From positions 1 to 34,045 of the forward strand of contig JAEEKR010000021.1 in the NCBI GenBank assembly GCA_016282495.1: a stretch of 34,045 bases of DNA. The letters run 5' to 3'. Position numbers and translations under genes: made by a program. The stretch's first letter is position 1, and each line of letters starts with the position of its first letter. Below, one piece after another: positions 8,511-16,676 of the stretch. This DNA comes from Candidatus Saccharimonadota bacterium (lineage in GTDB: Bacteria > Patescibacteriota > Saccharimonadia > Saccharimonadales > Saccharimonadaceae). The notes beneath the pieces are model-generated. The model saw only the letters and a list, made by a program, of their open reading frames with translations. It searched no databases and was not told the origin of the DNA.

Positions 8511-9187
8511 TGCCAAAAATTAAGTTTACAATTATTACCCTTTTTAGGGAGGCCTTAGAACCATATCTTAAAACCTCTATGATGTGGAAGGCAACAGATA
8601 AGGGCATAGCCCAGTTTGATTTTGTTGATCTTCGCGAGTTTGGTCTTGGCCCACATAAATCTGTCGACGACACCCCTTATGGCGGTGGTGACGGTATGCT
8701 TCTTCGCTGTGAGCCGGTTTTTAACGCAATTGAAAGCGTAAAAGAAAAAGATCCTTCCGCTAAAGTAATACTTCCTACCCCTGTTGGCGAAATCTGGAAT
8801 CAGGAAACCGCCAGGAGCTTTGCTACCGCGGCAGAATCTAGCGACAAGCCTATTCATTACATTATCCTTTGTCCACACTACGAGGGCTACGATGAACGTA
8901 TTTTATCAATCGTTGATTTTAAAGTTTCTCTAGGTAAATATGTTTTAACCGGTGGCGAGCTTCCAGCACTAATCATTATCGATTCCGTAGTACGCCTAAT
9001 TTCAGGAGTGCTCGGTGGCGAAAACTCTGCCATTATTGAAAGTTTCTCTGAAGGCGATAATCTAGAGTATCCTCAATACACCAAGCCGTTTGACTTTCGC
9101 GGCATGACTGTTCCAGAGATTCTCCTCTCTGGCAATCACGGCGAAATCGACAAATGGCGCAAAGAGCACAGCAAAAAAGCTAACTAA
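8510..9187 (+). CDS. trmD: tRNA (guanine-37-N1)-methyltransferase TrmD
   Basis: A 225-residue SPOUT methyltransferase that places m1G at position 37 of tRNAs reading CNN, using S-adenosylmethionine, and so prevents +1 frameshifting. Diagnostic stretches are FGLGPHKSVDDTPYGGGDGM, the YDERI element, and the knot LGKYVLTGGELPALIIID. The ATG at 8510 shares one base with the preceding TAA and follows GGAAGGA, which decides it over an in-frame ATG at 8483 that lies within the upstream gene. Genomic partners often found with trmD (rimM, rplS) are absent here. Confidence 0.96.
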   Translation: MPKIKFTIITLFREALEPYLKTSMMWKATDKGIAQFDFVDLREFGLGPHKSVDDTPYGGGDGMLLRCEPVFNAIESVKEKDPSAKVILPTPVGEIWNQETARSFATAAESSDKPIHYIILCPHYEGYDERILSIVDFKVSLGKYVLTGGELPALIIIDSVVRLISGVLGGENSAIIESFSEGDNLEYPQYTKPFDFRGMTVPEILLSGNHGEIDKWRKEHSKKAN

Positions 9188-9188
9188 T

Positions 9189-9197
9189 TGCTATACT
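9189..9197 (+). promoter_or_regulatory. Extended -10 promoter of recG
   Basis: TGCTATACT, ending 6 bp before the recG ATG; no clear -35 and no ribosome site. Confidence 0.75.
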
Positions 9198-9203
9198 TAT
9201 CTT

Positions 9204-11237
9204 ATGGATTTGTTTTGTCCGGTAGAGGAAGTTAAGGGAATTGGCCCAAAAACGGCCGAAATTTTGCATAAAGCCGGTATTTTTACGCTGCGCGACCTCT
9301 TATACTATTTGCCTAGAACCTACGAAAACTATCAATCCGCCACAAGAATTGCCGATTTAAGGCCTGGAAAGGTGGTTATACGGGGCAAAATTAAAGAACT
9401 GGCAGTAAACCGCACCAGAAGGCGAAATTTTACCATCACTGAGGGTATTATTAGCGACGACTCTGGATCGGTACGCGCCGTTTGGTTTAACCAACCTTAT
9501 CGCGCCAAACAGTTTGATAAAAACAAAGAATACTGTTTTTCTGGTGTTTATGACTTTAGCTATGGTCGTTATCAGCTAATGTCACCATCATCCGTGGTAG
9601 CGCAAGATATGCCAACGAGTAGCGGTTTCGTACCAGTATATCCCGCAAAATACACCTTAAAACCACATTTTTTTAATAAAATAATCGCAAATCTGCGCGC
9701 CAATTTTACCTATATTCCAGACATGTTGCCAACAGAGGCGGTTGATAGCGCAACCATAAAAAGCAGAAGCCGTGCCGAGGCGTTATTTGCCGTGCATTTT
9801 CCAGAGAATGAGAAAGACGTCGACAGGGGTAGAAATTATCTAGCCTACGAAGAATTGTTTGAATTAATACTGGCCGCAAAACTTAATAAAAGAGAAAACC
9901 AAAAGTTAAAATCCGCCTCCCTGCCCTTTAGCGCCACAAAAACCAGAGAAATAGTAGCAAAGCTCCCCTTTAAACTCACAAACGCTCAGCGCATTGCGAC
10001 CTGGGATATTCTGCAAGATTTAGAAAAAACCACCCCTATGAACCGCTTGCTTCAAGGTGATGTTGGCTCTGGTAAAACCGTAGTTGCCGCCCTTGCTGCC
10101 CATCAGGCCATATCAAACGGCAAACAGGCCGCCTTGCTTGCTCCGACGGCTATTTTAGCCACGCAACACGCCGAGAGCCTAGATACCCTACTAAGACCAT
10201 TCGGTGTCAAGGTGGGCCTTCTAATTGGCCCTAGCAAGCACAAGGATGATTTAAAGCGTCGAATCCACTCTGGAGAAGTGGATTTAGTGGTTGGAACTCA
10301 CGCCATTTTAACAGATGATACTAGATTTCACAATCTTGCCCTTTGTATTATCGACGAACAGCATCGTTTTGGAGTAGCCCAGAGGCAAAAACTCCTCATG
10401 AAAAACCCAGATAGCGAAACCGTGCCGCATCTTCTCACAATGACCGCAACCCCTATTCCACGCTCACTCCAGCTCTCGATCTTTGGCGATCTTGATATCT
10501 CTATCTTGAACGAACTTCCGAAAGGTCGTCAGCCAATCGAAACAAAGATTATGCCAGAGGTGAACGCCAGGGAAGATTTATATCCAAATGTCAGGAATGC
10601 TCTTTCGAAAAAGCAGCAAGTTTATTGGATTTGCAAAGTTATAGAGGATACCGACGATGCCATCTCTGTTAAAAAACAGGCCGAAAAGCTAAAAAAAGTG
10701 TTTAAAGATGCGAAAATCGCCTTTCTCCATGGCCGTATGAAGCTGGCCGAAAAAGATCAAATTATGGGTGATTTCGCGGCTGGTATAATCGATATTTTGG
10801 TTTCTACTACAGTGGTAGAAGTGGGTGTAAATGTACCAAACGCCACAATTATGGTAATCATGAACGCTGAGAACTATGGTTTAGCACAGCTGCACCAGCT
10901 GAGAGGTAGAGTCGGGCGTGGTAGTGAAAAAAGCTATTGTTATCTGATTGTTGACGGTGATAAAGAGCCAAGCAAGCGCCTAAAAGAGCTCGAAAAATCC
11001 ACGGATGGCTTCTATTTGGCCGAAAAAGACCTAGAAATTAGGGGCCCAGGTGAGATTTATGGCAGTCTGCAGCACGGCGCGCTAAATCTTAAAATTGCAA
11101 CACTAGCCGATACTAAGCTTATCTCTGCGGCAAGCAAACGCGCCGAAGATTTTGCCAAAAACCCCGAAAACATGGTAAAATATAAAGAGTTAGCCAAAAA
11201 TATCAAAAAATATCAACAACTAACTACTCTAAATTAA
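9204..11237 (+). CDS. recG: ATP-dependent DNA helicase RecG
   Basis: A 677-residue branch-migration helicase that remodels stalled forks and Holliday junctions. The N-terminal wedge/OB region (helix-hairpin-helix-like VKGIGPKTAEILHKAGI, then the OB fold to ~135) is followed by the two RecA-like motor domains: Walker A GDVGSGKT (285-292), Walker B with the RecG variant DEQH (384-387), motif III TMTATPIPRSL, and the C-terminal QLHQLRGRVGRG. The length is normal for the family. It has its own extended -10 element (TGCTATACT ending at 9197), exactly 6 bp before the ATG, with no ribosome site: a likely leaderless start. Confidence 0.97.
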   Translation: MDLFCPVEEVKGIGPKTAEILHKAGIFTLRDLLYYLPRTYENYQSATRIADLRPGKVVIRGKIKELAVNRTRRRNFTITEGIISDDSGSVRAVWFNQPYRAKQFDKNKEYCFSGVYDFSYGRYQLMSPSSVVAQDMPTSSGFVPVYPAKYTLKPHFFNKIIANLRANFTYIPDMLPTEAVDSATIKSRSRAEALFAVHFPENEKDVDRGRNYLAYEELFELILAAKLNKRENQKLKSASLPFSATKTREIVAKLPFKLTNAQRIATWDILQDLEKTTPMNRLLQGDVGSGKTVVAALAAHQAISNGKQAALLAPTAILATQHAESLDTLLRPFGVKVGLLIGPSKHKDDLKRRIHSGEVDLVVGTHAILTDDTRFHNLALCIIDEQHRFGVAQRQKLLMKNPDSETVPHLLTMTATPIPRSLQLSIFGDLDISILNELPKGRQPIETKIMPEVNAREDLYPNVRNALSKKQQVYWICKVIEDTDDAISVKKQAEKLKKVFKDAKIAFLHGRMKLAEKDQIMGDFAAGIIDILVSTTVVEVGVNVPNATIMVIMNAENYGLAQLHQLRGRVGRGSEKSYCYLIVDGDKEPSKRLKELEKSTDGFYLAEKDLEIRGPGEIYGSLQHGALNLKIATLADTKLISAASKRAEDFAKNPENMVKYKELAKNIKKYQQLTTLN

Positions 11238-11238
11238 T

Positions 11239-12069
11239 ATGTATTCGACTATTGGTATCTTAAAAGATACGAAATTTTCTGAAAAAATCGTCGGCACCCA
11301 CCAAAAACTAGATCGTGTCGCACGTTCAATATTAGTTAAACACATCCCGAAGAGGGTTTATTTCCCAACCGCTAAAGAGATTGTCCATTTTGAAGGGCTA
11401 CGTGGTCCAGATGGTCTTAAAATAAAAAGTCCAAAAGTTGATGAAGCTACTCACTTTATTATCCCCGATAATGACGACAAAAAGCTCGTTACAGAGATGC
11501 TGGACCATCAGTTTAATTTAAAGATAGCACTCGAAACTAAAAACGAAGTTCGTGCTGCTTTCGAAGCAGCCTGGCTCGCACACTCCATTACCGATGGCCT
11601 CACTCCAGCTCATCATTTCCCTCTAGAAGAAGTCATAGAAGACCTGATGTCCGAAAAAGACTTTTTAAAGCTCTTTGGCAAGCCAGTAAAAATCGTTATG
11701 CGTGGCAATAGCGTACTCCAAACCATGCGGAACAATTGGCTTTATCTTGGCCCAGAAGGTTTTATGAGTAAACATACCGGCTTTGAATATGGTGTTGCGG
11801 TCACCGTTTCGACCATTCCAAACCGATTTTTAGCGGTTAAAATCCCAAAGAAAGATTTCGAAAATATAGACCTAGAAAAAGAGTTTTATGCCGCATTATA
11901 TCGGGTACATGCGCTTAATATTTATGGTCGTTTTGTTAAAAATGGCTGGAATTCCAAGCTCGCCATAGAAGTAAAAAAGATATTACTTCCAGAGATAATT
12001 CGTATGATTACTCTAGCTTGGTATTCTGCTTTGCCAAAAGAAGAGCCAAGATCGAAGAAGAAAAAATAA
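11239..12069 (+). CDS. Hypothetical protein, possibly of the zinc-dependent phospholipase C/P1 nuclease fold
   Basis: A 276-residue protein without signal peptide or membrane segment. Near the N-terminus is VGTHQKLDRVARSIL and in the middle AAWLAHSITDGLTPAHHFP. The TH..I...A start and the H...D......HH spacing recall the metal ligands of the zinc-dependent phospholipase C/S1-P1 nuclease superfamily, whose active sites use His and Asp from several helices. This is a motif-level resemblance only. The C-terminus is lysine-rich (RSKKKK). The ATG follows the recG stop by one base and rsmD follows by two, so it is co-translated with DNA-repair and rRNA-modification genes. The absence of a signal peptide is unusual for such an enzyme. 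Confidence 0.6.
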   Translation: MYSTIGILKDTKFSEKIVGTHQKLDRVARSILVKHIPKRVYFPTAKEIVHFEGLRGPDGLKIKSPKVDEATHFIIPDNDDKKLVTEMLDHQFNLKIALETKNEVRAAFEAAWLAHSITDGLTPAHHFPLEEVIEDLMSEKDFLKLFGKPVKIVMRGNSVLQTMRNNWLYLGPEGFMSKHTGFEYGVAVTVSTIPNRFLAVKIPKKDFENIDLEKEFYAALYRVHALNIYGRFVKNGWNSKLAIEVKKILLPEIIRMITLAWYSALPKEEPRSKKKK

Positions 12070-12071
12070 AC

Positions 12072-12599
12072 ATGCAAATTATCGCCGGAATTTATAAAAA
12101 TAAAAGAATTGAATCTCCAAACGATGCCCATACTCATCCAATGGGGGCTCGTGAAAAGAATGCTTTGTTCAATATGCTCACGCCATATCTTTCTGATGCT
12201 ACAGTACTAGACGCTTATGCTGGTTCTGGTGCGCTTGGCTTAGAGGCTATGTCGCGTGGCGCTAAAAGCTGTGTGTTCGTCGAAAAGTCGCCCAAAGTTG
12301 CCAAAACTATAGAGAAAAACATAAACTTTATAGGGGAAAACGTTGTAAAAAATACAACAATTATAATAAAAAATATTGAAAATTTCTGTCCCAAGCAAAC
12401 CTTCGATATTGTCATAGCCGATCCGCCTTATGATAAGTTTAACCAGATTAATACTGCAAAATTAGCAGATTTCACCTCTGTTGGAGGAATTCTAGCAATC
12501 TCTTATCCAAAAGATAGTGAAATAAATCTGCCAAATTTTGAAATAATAAGTTCCAACACCTACGCAGCAGCCAGAATATCTGTCTTTCGAAAAAAATAA
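12072..12599 (+). CDS. rsmD: 16S rRNA (guanine-966-N2)-methyltransferase RsmD
   Basis: A 175-residue Rossmann methyltransferase. It begins with the RsmD-type IIAGIYKNKRIESP, contains the SAM-binding VLDAYAGSGALGLEAMSRGA, and the target-base motif ADPPYD that binds a guanine to be methylated at N2. RsmD modifies G966 of 16S rRNA in the P-site region of the 30S subunit. ATG at 12072 matches the conserved start of the family and lies 2 bp after the upstream stop; an in-frame ATG at 12018 would lie inside that gene. In many bacteria rsmD pairs with coaD; that is not the case here. Confidence 0.93.
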   Translation: MQIIAGIYKNKRIESPNDAHTHPMGAREKNALFNMLTPYLSDATVLDAYAGSGALGLEAMSRGAKSCVFVEKSPKVAKTIEKNINFIGENVVKNTTIIIKNIENFCPKQTFDIVIADPPYDKFNQINTAKLADFTSVGGILAISYPKDSEINLPNFEIISSNTYAAARISVFRKK

Positions 12600-12604
12600 T
12601 CCCG

Positions 12605-12613
12605 TGCTACAAT
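12605..12613 (+). promoter_or_regulatory. Extended -10 promoter of the PATG surface protein gene
   Basis: TGCTACAAT (core 12608-12613). A TGACCT / AGGTCA inverted repeat (12613-12618 and 12636-12641) flanks the transcription start and ribosome site. Confidence 0.65.
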
Positions 12614-12640
12614 GACCTAAATAACAGGGAGTAACAGGTC

Positions 12641-13168
12641 ATGAATTATATCCACGACGATCTAAACAAAAAACAACGCCGACGCGTAATCATTAGTACG
12701 ATTATTATTTTTATTGTGATCGTGGCGCTATTGGTTTTGCTAGCCTACATGATTACTAATCGCAGCAAGAAAACCATATCTAAAACCACTAATCAGAGTG
12801 AAACTGTGGTAGTAGATAATGGTAAGGAAAAATCTTCTGAAAGCAAGTCTGGCTCTGGTAGCGAAAAGTCAGAATCAAACAAAACTGAATCAAGCAAGAA
12901 TGATTCTAGCGCAGGTTCTAGCTCCGATAAAAAAGAAGAAAAACAAGACTCCACTTCTAGAGGTAATGAAGCAAGCGCGGATGGATCTTCCGAAAGCAAG
13001 TCTGGTTCAAATAAAGATAAATCTACTGCTGGCTCAGCAAAGTCAGGGAATAACAACTCCAAAGACATGCCAGCTACTGGTCCTGCTGATATCACTATCT
13101 CTGTTTTAGGCCTTGGTCTAGCCACCTATCTTGCCGCTAGACTCATAATGCAAAAAACCGAACGCTAA
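12641..13168 (+). CDS. Serine/lysine-rich surface protein with PATG sorting-like C-terminus
   Basis: A 175-residue protein: basic N-terminus (KKQRRR) and one membrane helix (~16-38), then a ~100-residue linker made almost wholly of Ser, Lys, Glu, Asn and Gly (~42-140), and a C-terminus consisting of DMPATGP (142-148), a hydrophobic helix (~150-167) and the charged tail QKTER. That last arrangement copies the layout of a sortase signal (LPxTG, hydrophobic, positive tail) with MPATG in place of LPxTG. Whether a sortase acts on it, or it simply spans the membrane twice with an external loop, cannot be told. It has its own promoter (TGCTACAAT, 12605-12613) and an AGGGAG ribosome site. Confidence 0.8.
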   Translation: MNYIHDDLNKKQRRRVIISTIIIFIVIVALLVLLAYMITNRSKKTISKTTNQSETVVVDNGKEKSSESKSGSGSEKSESNKTESSKNDSSAGSSSDKKEEKQDSTSRGNEASADGSSESKSGSNKDKSTAGSAKSGNNNSKDMPATGPADITISVLGLGLATYLAARLIMQKTER

Positions 13169-13182
13169 AGTTCCGCTTATCC

Positions 13183-13211
13183 TTGCAGATTAACCTGTAA
13201 ATTGCTAAAAT
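13183..13211 (+). promoter_or_regulatory. hppA promoter
   Basis: TTGCAG (13183-13188), 17-bp spacer, TAAAAT (13206-13211) with upstream TG. Confidence 0.75.
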
Positions 13212-13216
13212 TACAG

Positions 13217-13261
13217 ATGTGTTTTGCGACACTAAAATTTTGGGCCCCCAAGAGGGGCTAG
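13217..13261 (+). CDS. Putative 14-codon leaderless leader peptide upstream of hppA
   Basis: ATG at 13217 lies 5 bp after the extended -10 TTGCTAAAAT (13202-13211), about where transcription should begin, and reads MCFATLKFWAPKRG before TAG at 13259. The 3' half can fold as GCCCC-CAAGA-GGGGC, and ACACT (13229-13233) is complementary to AGTGT (13275-13279), which overlaps the hppA ribosome site. The position suggests a translated control element; the ORF is so short that chance cannot be excluded. Confidence 0.4.
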   Translation: MCFATLKFWAPKRG

Positions 13262-13285
13262 TACATTTACAAGGAGTGTGGAAAA

Positions 13286-15397
13286 ATGCTTTATGTTGTT
13301 TTGTGTGTAATCGTTCTTGGCATTGCATACATGACAAGAAATTTCCTGGTCATTGCAAAAATGGATGAAGGAACCGCAGAAATGTCGAAAATGGCGGGTA
13401 TTATCCGCAGCGGGGCTAACACTTTCATGAATACGGAATACCGTATTATCATGGCAGTAGTAGCTGTTGTTGCGATAGTATTTACCTTATTCATCGAAAA
13501 AGGCAGCGGACTCACCTTTATTCTCGGCGCGGCTATGAGTAGCGCCGCCTGTATCATCGGTATGAAGAGTGCCACCAGCGCAAATGTCCGTACCGCCAAT
13601 AAAGCTCGCACGAGTTTATCTATTGGCGAAACGGTTAAGGTTGCATTACTTGGCGGAAGCGTCTCTGGCCTTTCGGTTCAATCGTTTGGTCTTCTGGGAC
13701 TCATCGCAATCTATTTCATGAACGGCGGAATCGAAATTGACGCTACTAGTCATGGCTTAGTTGCAGGCTTAGTGTGCAACCCGACCATTATGCGCATCAC
13801 GACTTATTCTCTCGGCTGTTCAGTAGTTGCCATGTTTAACCGTGTGGCTGGCGGTAACTATACCAAGGCTGCTGATATATCTTCGGATATTTTAGCAAAA
13901 TTGCGTCATGACTTGCCCGAAGATGACAGTCGTGTACCAAACGTAATCGCTGATTTCATCGGCGACAATGTCAATGATATTGCGGGCAACTGCAGCGATC
14001 TTTTAGAAAGTTTCGTTGCTACCATTGCAGCAGCCATCATGATAGTGATTCCTGTTTTTAGAGAAAGCGGTATCACCGACATGACTCTGTTCCATGCTGC
14101 GGTAAAATTCCCCATTTTACTTGCAGGCGGCGGATTGCTTGGCTGTCTGATTGGCCTTGTGGTATCTAACATTCGTAAGATGGGCAAAGACCCTTCAAAA
14201 GACTTAAATCTCACAACCAACATCTCTGCATTCTCTACTGTAGCAATCGGACTTTTCGCGGCATATCTTAGCTTTGGCAAGATTGAACTCTTTAAAGATT
14301 TCACTTTTGGCTGGATTTCGCCTTGGATTTCCGCCGTTTTTGGCATCGTCAGCGGTGTCCTAATCGGTATTATCACAGAGCATTATACTAGTGCGGATAA
14401 GGCCAACAGCCCCACCAGAAAACTGGCTGAAATCGCACCCGAAGGCTCAGCCTTTGTCATCACTAAGGGCGACGCTATTGGCTCGCGTTCATGCCTTTTA
14501 CCCATCCTTATGATAGGCATATCGCTGCTAATCTCGGGTAAAATCTGTGGTATCTACGGTATCGCTATCTCGGCGCTTGGTATGCTGTCGTTCGTAGCAA
14601 CTACGGTTTCGATTGACGCTTTTGGCCCTATTGCTGACAACGCTGGTGGTCTTGCTGAATCTTGCCATCTTGACGCTGATGTACGTAAAATCACAGATAA
14701 GCTCGACGCGGTAGGAAACACCACTGCAGCTATCGGCAAAGGTTTTGCTATCGGTTCAGCTGCATTCGCAACAGTATCTCTGCTCATCGCATACGTAGGA
14801 AACTATACACCTACCAACACGGAGCCTGTGCTGAATATTGCCAGCTTCATCGTTATCGCAGGCGGTATTATTGGCGGCGCGCTAATAGAGTACTTCTCAG
14901 CCCTGCTTACAGATAATACAATTGAGTCAGCTAGACTAATGGCGGATGAAGGTGATAGGCAGATGTCTATCCCGGGCGTACTCGAAGGTACAGTAGAGCC
15001 AGACTACAACAAATGCATCGAAATGGCGGCCAAGCAAGCACTTAGAAAAATGCTGGTTCCGTCAATTCTGTCACTACTGATCCCGGCAGTTGGTGGATTC
15101 ATCTTTGGTGCCGAATTTGTTGGTGGTATTTTGGTTCGCGCTACCGTGGTAGATATCCCTAAAGCAATCTTCATGGGTAACTCGGGCGGAGCATTCGATA
15201 ATGCTAAAAAATATATCGAATCTGGCGCCCTGGAAGGGCACGGCAAAGGCTCAAAAGCTCACAAAGCCGCTGTCACCGGCGATACCGTCGGCGACACCAG
15301 AAAAGACGTCGTTGGCGTCGCGCTCGATATTTTCATCAAATCAATGTCCACGGTCGCAAACACACTCGCACCTATTTTCTCACACGTGGCTCGCTAG
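13286..15397 (+). CDS. hppA: Membrane-bound ion-translocating pyrophosphatase (divergent)
   Basis: A 703-residue, many-helix membrane protein that couples PPi hydrolysis to Na+ or H+ export. Recognisable motifs are YTKAAD (TM5), PEDDSRVPNVIAD, DNAGGLAES, VGNTTAAIGKGFAIGSA and the C-terminal TGDTVGDTRKD. Ala in the position of GNTTAAIG that is Lys in K+-independent enzymes points to the K+-dependent class, and Glu in SDLLES matches the site found in Na+-transporting members. Odd points: the usual DVGADLVGKVE reads DISSDILAKLR, changing the last Glu to Arg, and NVGDNVGD reads FIGDNVND. The gene has a -35/-10 pair (TTGCAG-17-TAAAAT), a ~68-nt leader with hairpins, the ribosome site AAGGAG and a strong terminator, so it is a single-gene unit. 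Confidence 0.93.
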   Translation: MLYVVLCVIVLGIAYMTRNFLVIAKMDEGTAEMSKMAGIIRSGANTFMNTEYRIIMAVVAVVAIVFTLFIEKGSGLTFILGAAMSSAACIIGMKSATSANVRTANKARTSLSIGETVKVALLGGSVSGLSVQSFGLLGLIAIYFMNGGIEIDATSHGLVAGLVCNPTIMRITTYSLGCSVVAMFNRVAGGNYTKAADISSDILAKLRHDLPEDDSRVPNVIADFIGDNVNDIAGNCSDLLESFVATIAAAIMIVIPVFRESGITDMTLFHAAVKFPILLAGGGLLGCLIGLVVSNIRKMGKDPSKDLNLTTNISAFSTVAIGLFAAYLSFGKIELFKDFTFGWISPWISAVFGIVSGVLIGIITEHYTSADKANSPTRKLAEIAPEGSAFVITKGDAIGSRSCLLPILMIGISLLISGKICGIYGIAISALGMLSFVATTVSIDAFGPIADNAGGLAESCHLDADVRKITDKLDAVGNTTAAIGKGFAIGSAAFATVSLLIAYVGNYTPTNTEPVLNIASFIVIAGGIIGGALIEYFSALLTDNTIESARLMADEGDRQMSIPGVLEGTVEPDYNKCIEMAAKQALRKMLVPSILSLLIPAVGGFIFGAEFVGGILVRATVVDIPKAIFMGNSGGAFDNAKKYIESGALEGHGKGSKAHKAAVTGDTVGDTRKDVVGVALDIFIKSMSTVANTLAPIFSHVAR

Positions 15398-15412
15398 TAT
15401 TGAGTCACAAAA

Positions 15413-15449
15413 AGCCCTCTGGTTTTCCAGGGGGCTTACTTTTTTTATT
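15413..15449 (+). terminator. Rho-independent terminator of hppA
   Basis: A 10-bp stem (AGCCCTCTGG / CCAGGGGGCT, one G-U pair) with a TTTT loop, followed by TACTTTTTTT. It lies 16 bp after the hppA stop. Confidence 0.92.
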
Positions 15450-15487
15450 CGGTTTTTTCTCAATGTCTTATAAGTTATTAGGGCAAT

Positions 15488-15516
15488 TTGTCCTCTTATC
15501 TTAAATAAGATATAAT
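15488..15516 (+). promoter_or_regulatory. iscS-iscU promoter
   Basis: TTGTCC (15488-15493), 17-bp spacer, TATAAT (15511-15516); 8 bp before the iscS ATG. Confidence 0.75.
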
Positions 15517-15524
15517 ATAACAAA

Positions 15525-16676
15525 ATGGTGTATTTAGATTATGCGGCCACAACGCCGATGCTTCCAGAAGTTTTAGATGCGATGCATAAAGCAGAACGCA
15601 AATATTTTGCCAATGCTTCAGCTCTGCATACTCCAGGACATCTTGCTTTCAACGAAATCGAACATACGAGGGAATTATTAGCTGAACTAATCGGCGCCAA
15701 ACCAACCGAGATTATTTTTACCTCTGGAGCGAGTGAATCAAACAATACAGTCATCAGAACTTTTGTCGGCCATAAAATCGAAACCTCAAAAATCGAGCAC
15801 CATTCAATTATCGAGCTAGCAAAAAAAGTCTCTGGTAAAAAAATGCCAAAACTGTATTCCTATATGCTTGCCAATAATGAGATTGGTGAAATATTAGATT
15901 TAAAAAAGATTGTTGAAAAAGCCAAAAAAGAACCAATCCCAAAAAGCTCTGAGCTGTTTGAACCCGTTTCAGAATGGGGTAAGCCACTCGTTACCGATAG
16001 GCGCGGAGGTTATGTCCATTCTGATTTAACTCAAGTGCTTGGTAAGATACCAATCGATGTCCATAAGCTGAATCTAGATTATGCAACCTTTAGTGCGCAC
16101 AAGATCGGTGGGCCGATTGGCGTTGGTGCGCTTTATATTAAAGATGGTGTGCCGTTTTCCCCTCTTATTATTGGTGGCAATCAAGAAAACAAGCGCCGTG
16201 GTGGCACTTATAATACCGTTGGAATTATCGGATTTGGCGCTGCACTCGCAAAAATCAAGCAAGAAAAAAGCTGGGAAAATTATGACACGCGTGTCAGAAA
16301 ACTCCGCGACGAACTCGCCAGGCGAATATTAAAAGAAATCCCGGGCAGTAGCCTAAATACCGATCTAAGACCAGGTAAATCCTTGCCAAATATTCTGAAC
16401 GTCTCATTTGAAGCCGCCGAGGGCGAGTCAATTCAACTATATCTCGACGCAGAAGGTATAATTGTATCAACCGGTTCTGCTTGCGCATCGGGTGATATCA
16501 AACCAAGCCATGTATTAATGGCCAAAACTGGCGACGCCGAAGTGGCTCATTCGTCGATCCGCTTTTCGTTTGGCCTAGAAAGCACCAAAGAAGATATCGA
16601 TAAAACCATGGCGGTTTTGCCTGGCATTATCGATCGCCTGCAAAAAATTAGTACCGTAAAAATGAGGAAAAAATAA
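15525..16676 (+). CDS. iscS: Cysteine desulfurase (NifS/IscS family)
   Basis: A 383-residue PLP enzyme that removes sulfur from cysteine for Fe-S cluster assembly or tRNA thiolation. Key residues: LDYAATTP start, SGASESNN, H92 in KIEHHSI, PLP Lys193 in SAHKIGG, and the persulfide Cys320 in STGSACASGD. Compared with E. coli IscS, the span from the active-site His to ANNEIG is ~27 residues shorter, while ~25 extra residues (about 131-162, lysine/proline-rich) occur before HSDLTQ, which holds the PLP-contacting Asp167 and Gln170. The gene starts 8 bp after a TATAAT (15511-15516) preceded by TTGTCC at 17-bp spacing, so it is probably leaderless, and shares one base with the next gene (TAATG). Confidence 0.93.
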   Translation: MVYLDYAATTPMLPEVLDAMHKAERKYFANASALHTPGHLAFNEIEHTRELLAELIGAKPTEIIFTSGASESNNTVIRTFVGHKIETSKIEHHSIIELAKKVSGKKMPKLYSYMLANNEIGEILDLKKIVEKAKKEPIPKSSELFEPVSEWGKPLVTDRRGGYVHSDLTQVLGKIPIDVHKLNLDYATFSAHKIGGPIGVGALYIKDGVPFSPLIIGGNQENKRRGGTYNTVGIIGFGAALAKIKQEKSWENYDTRVRKLRDELARRILKEIPGSSLNTDLRPGKSLPNILNVSFEAAEGESIQLYLDAEGIIVSTGSACASGDIKPSHVLMAKTGDAEVAHSSIRFSFGLESTKEDIDKTMAVLPGIIDRLQKISTVKMRKK

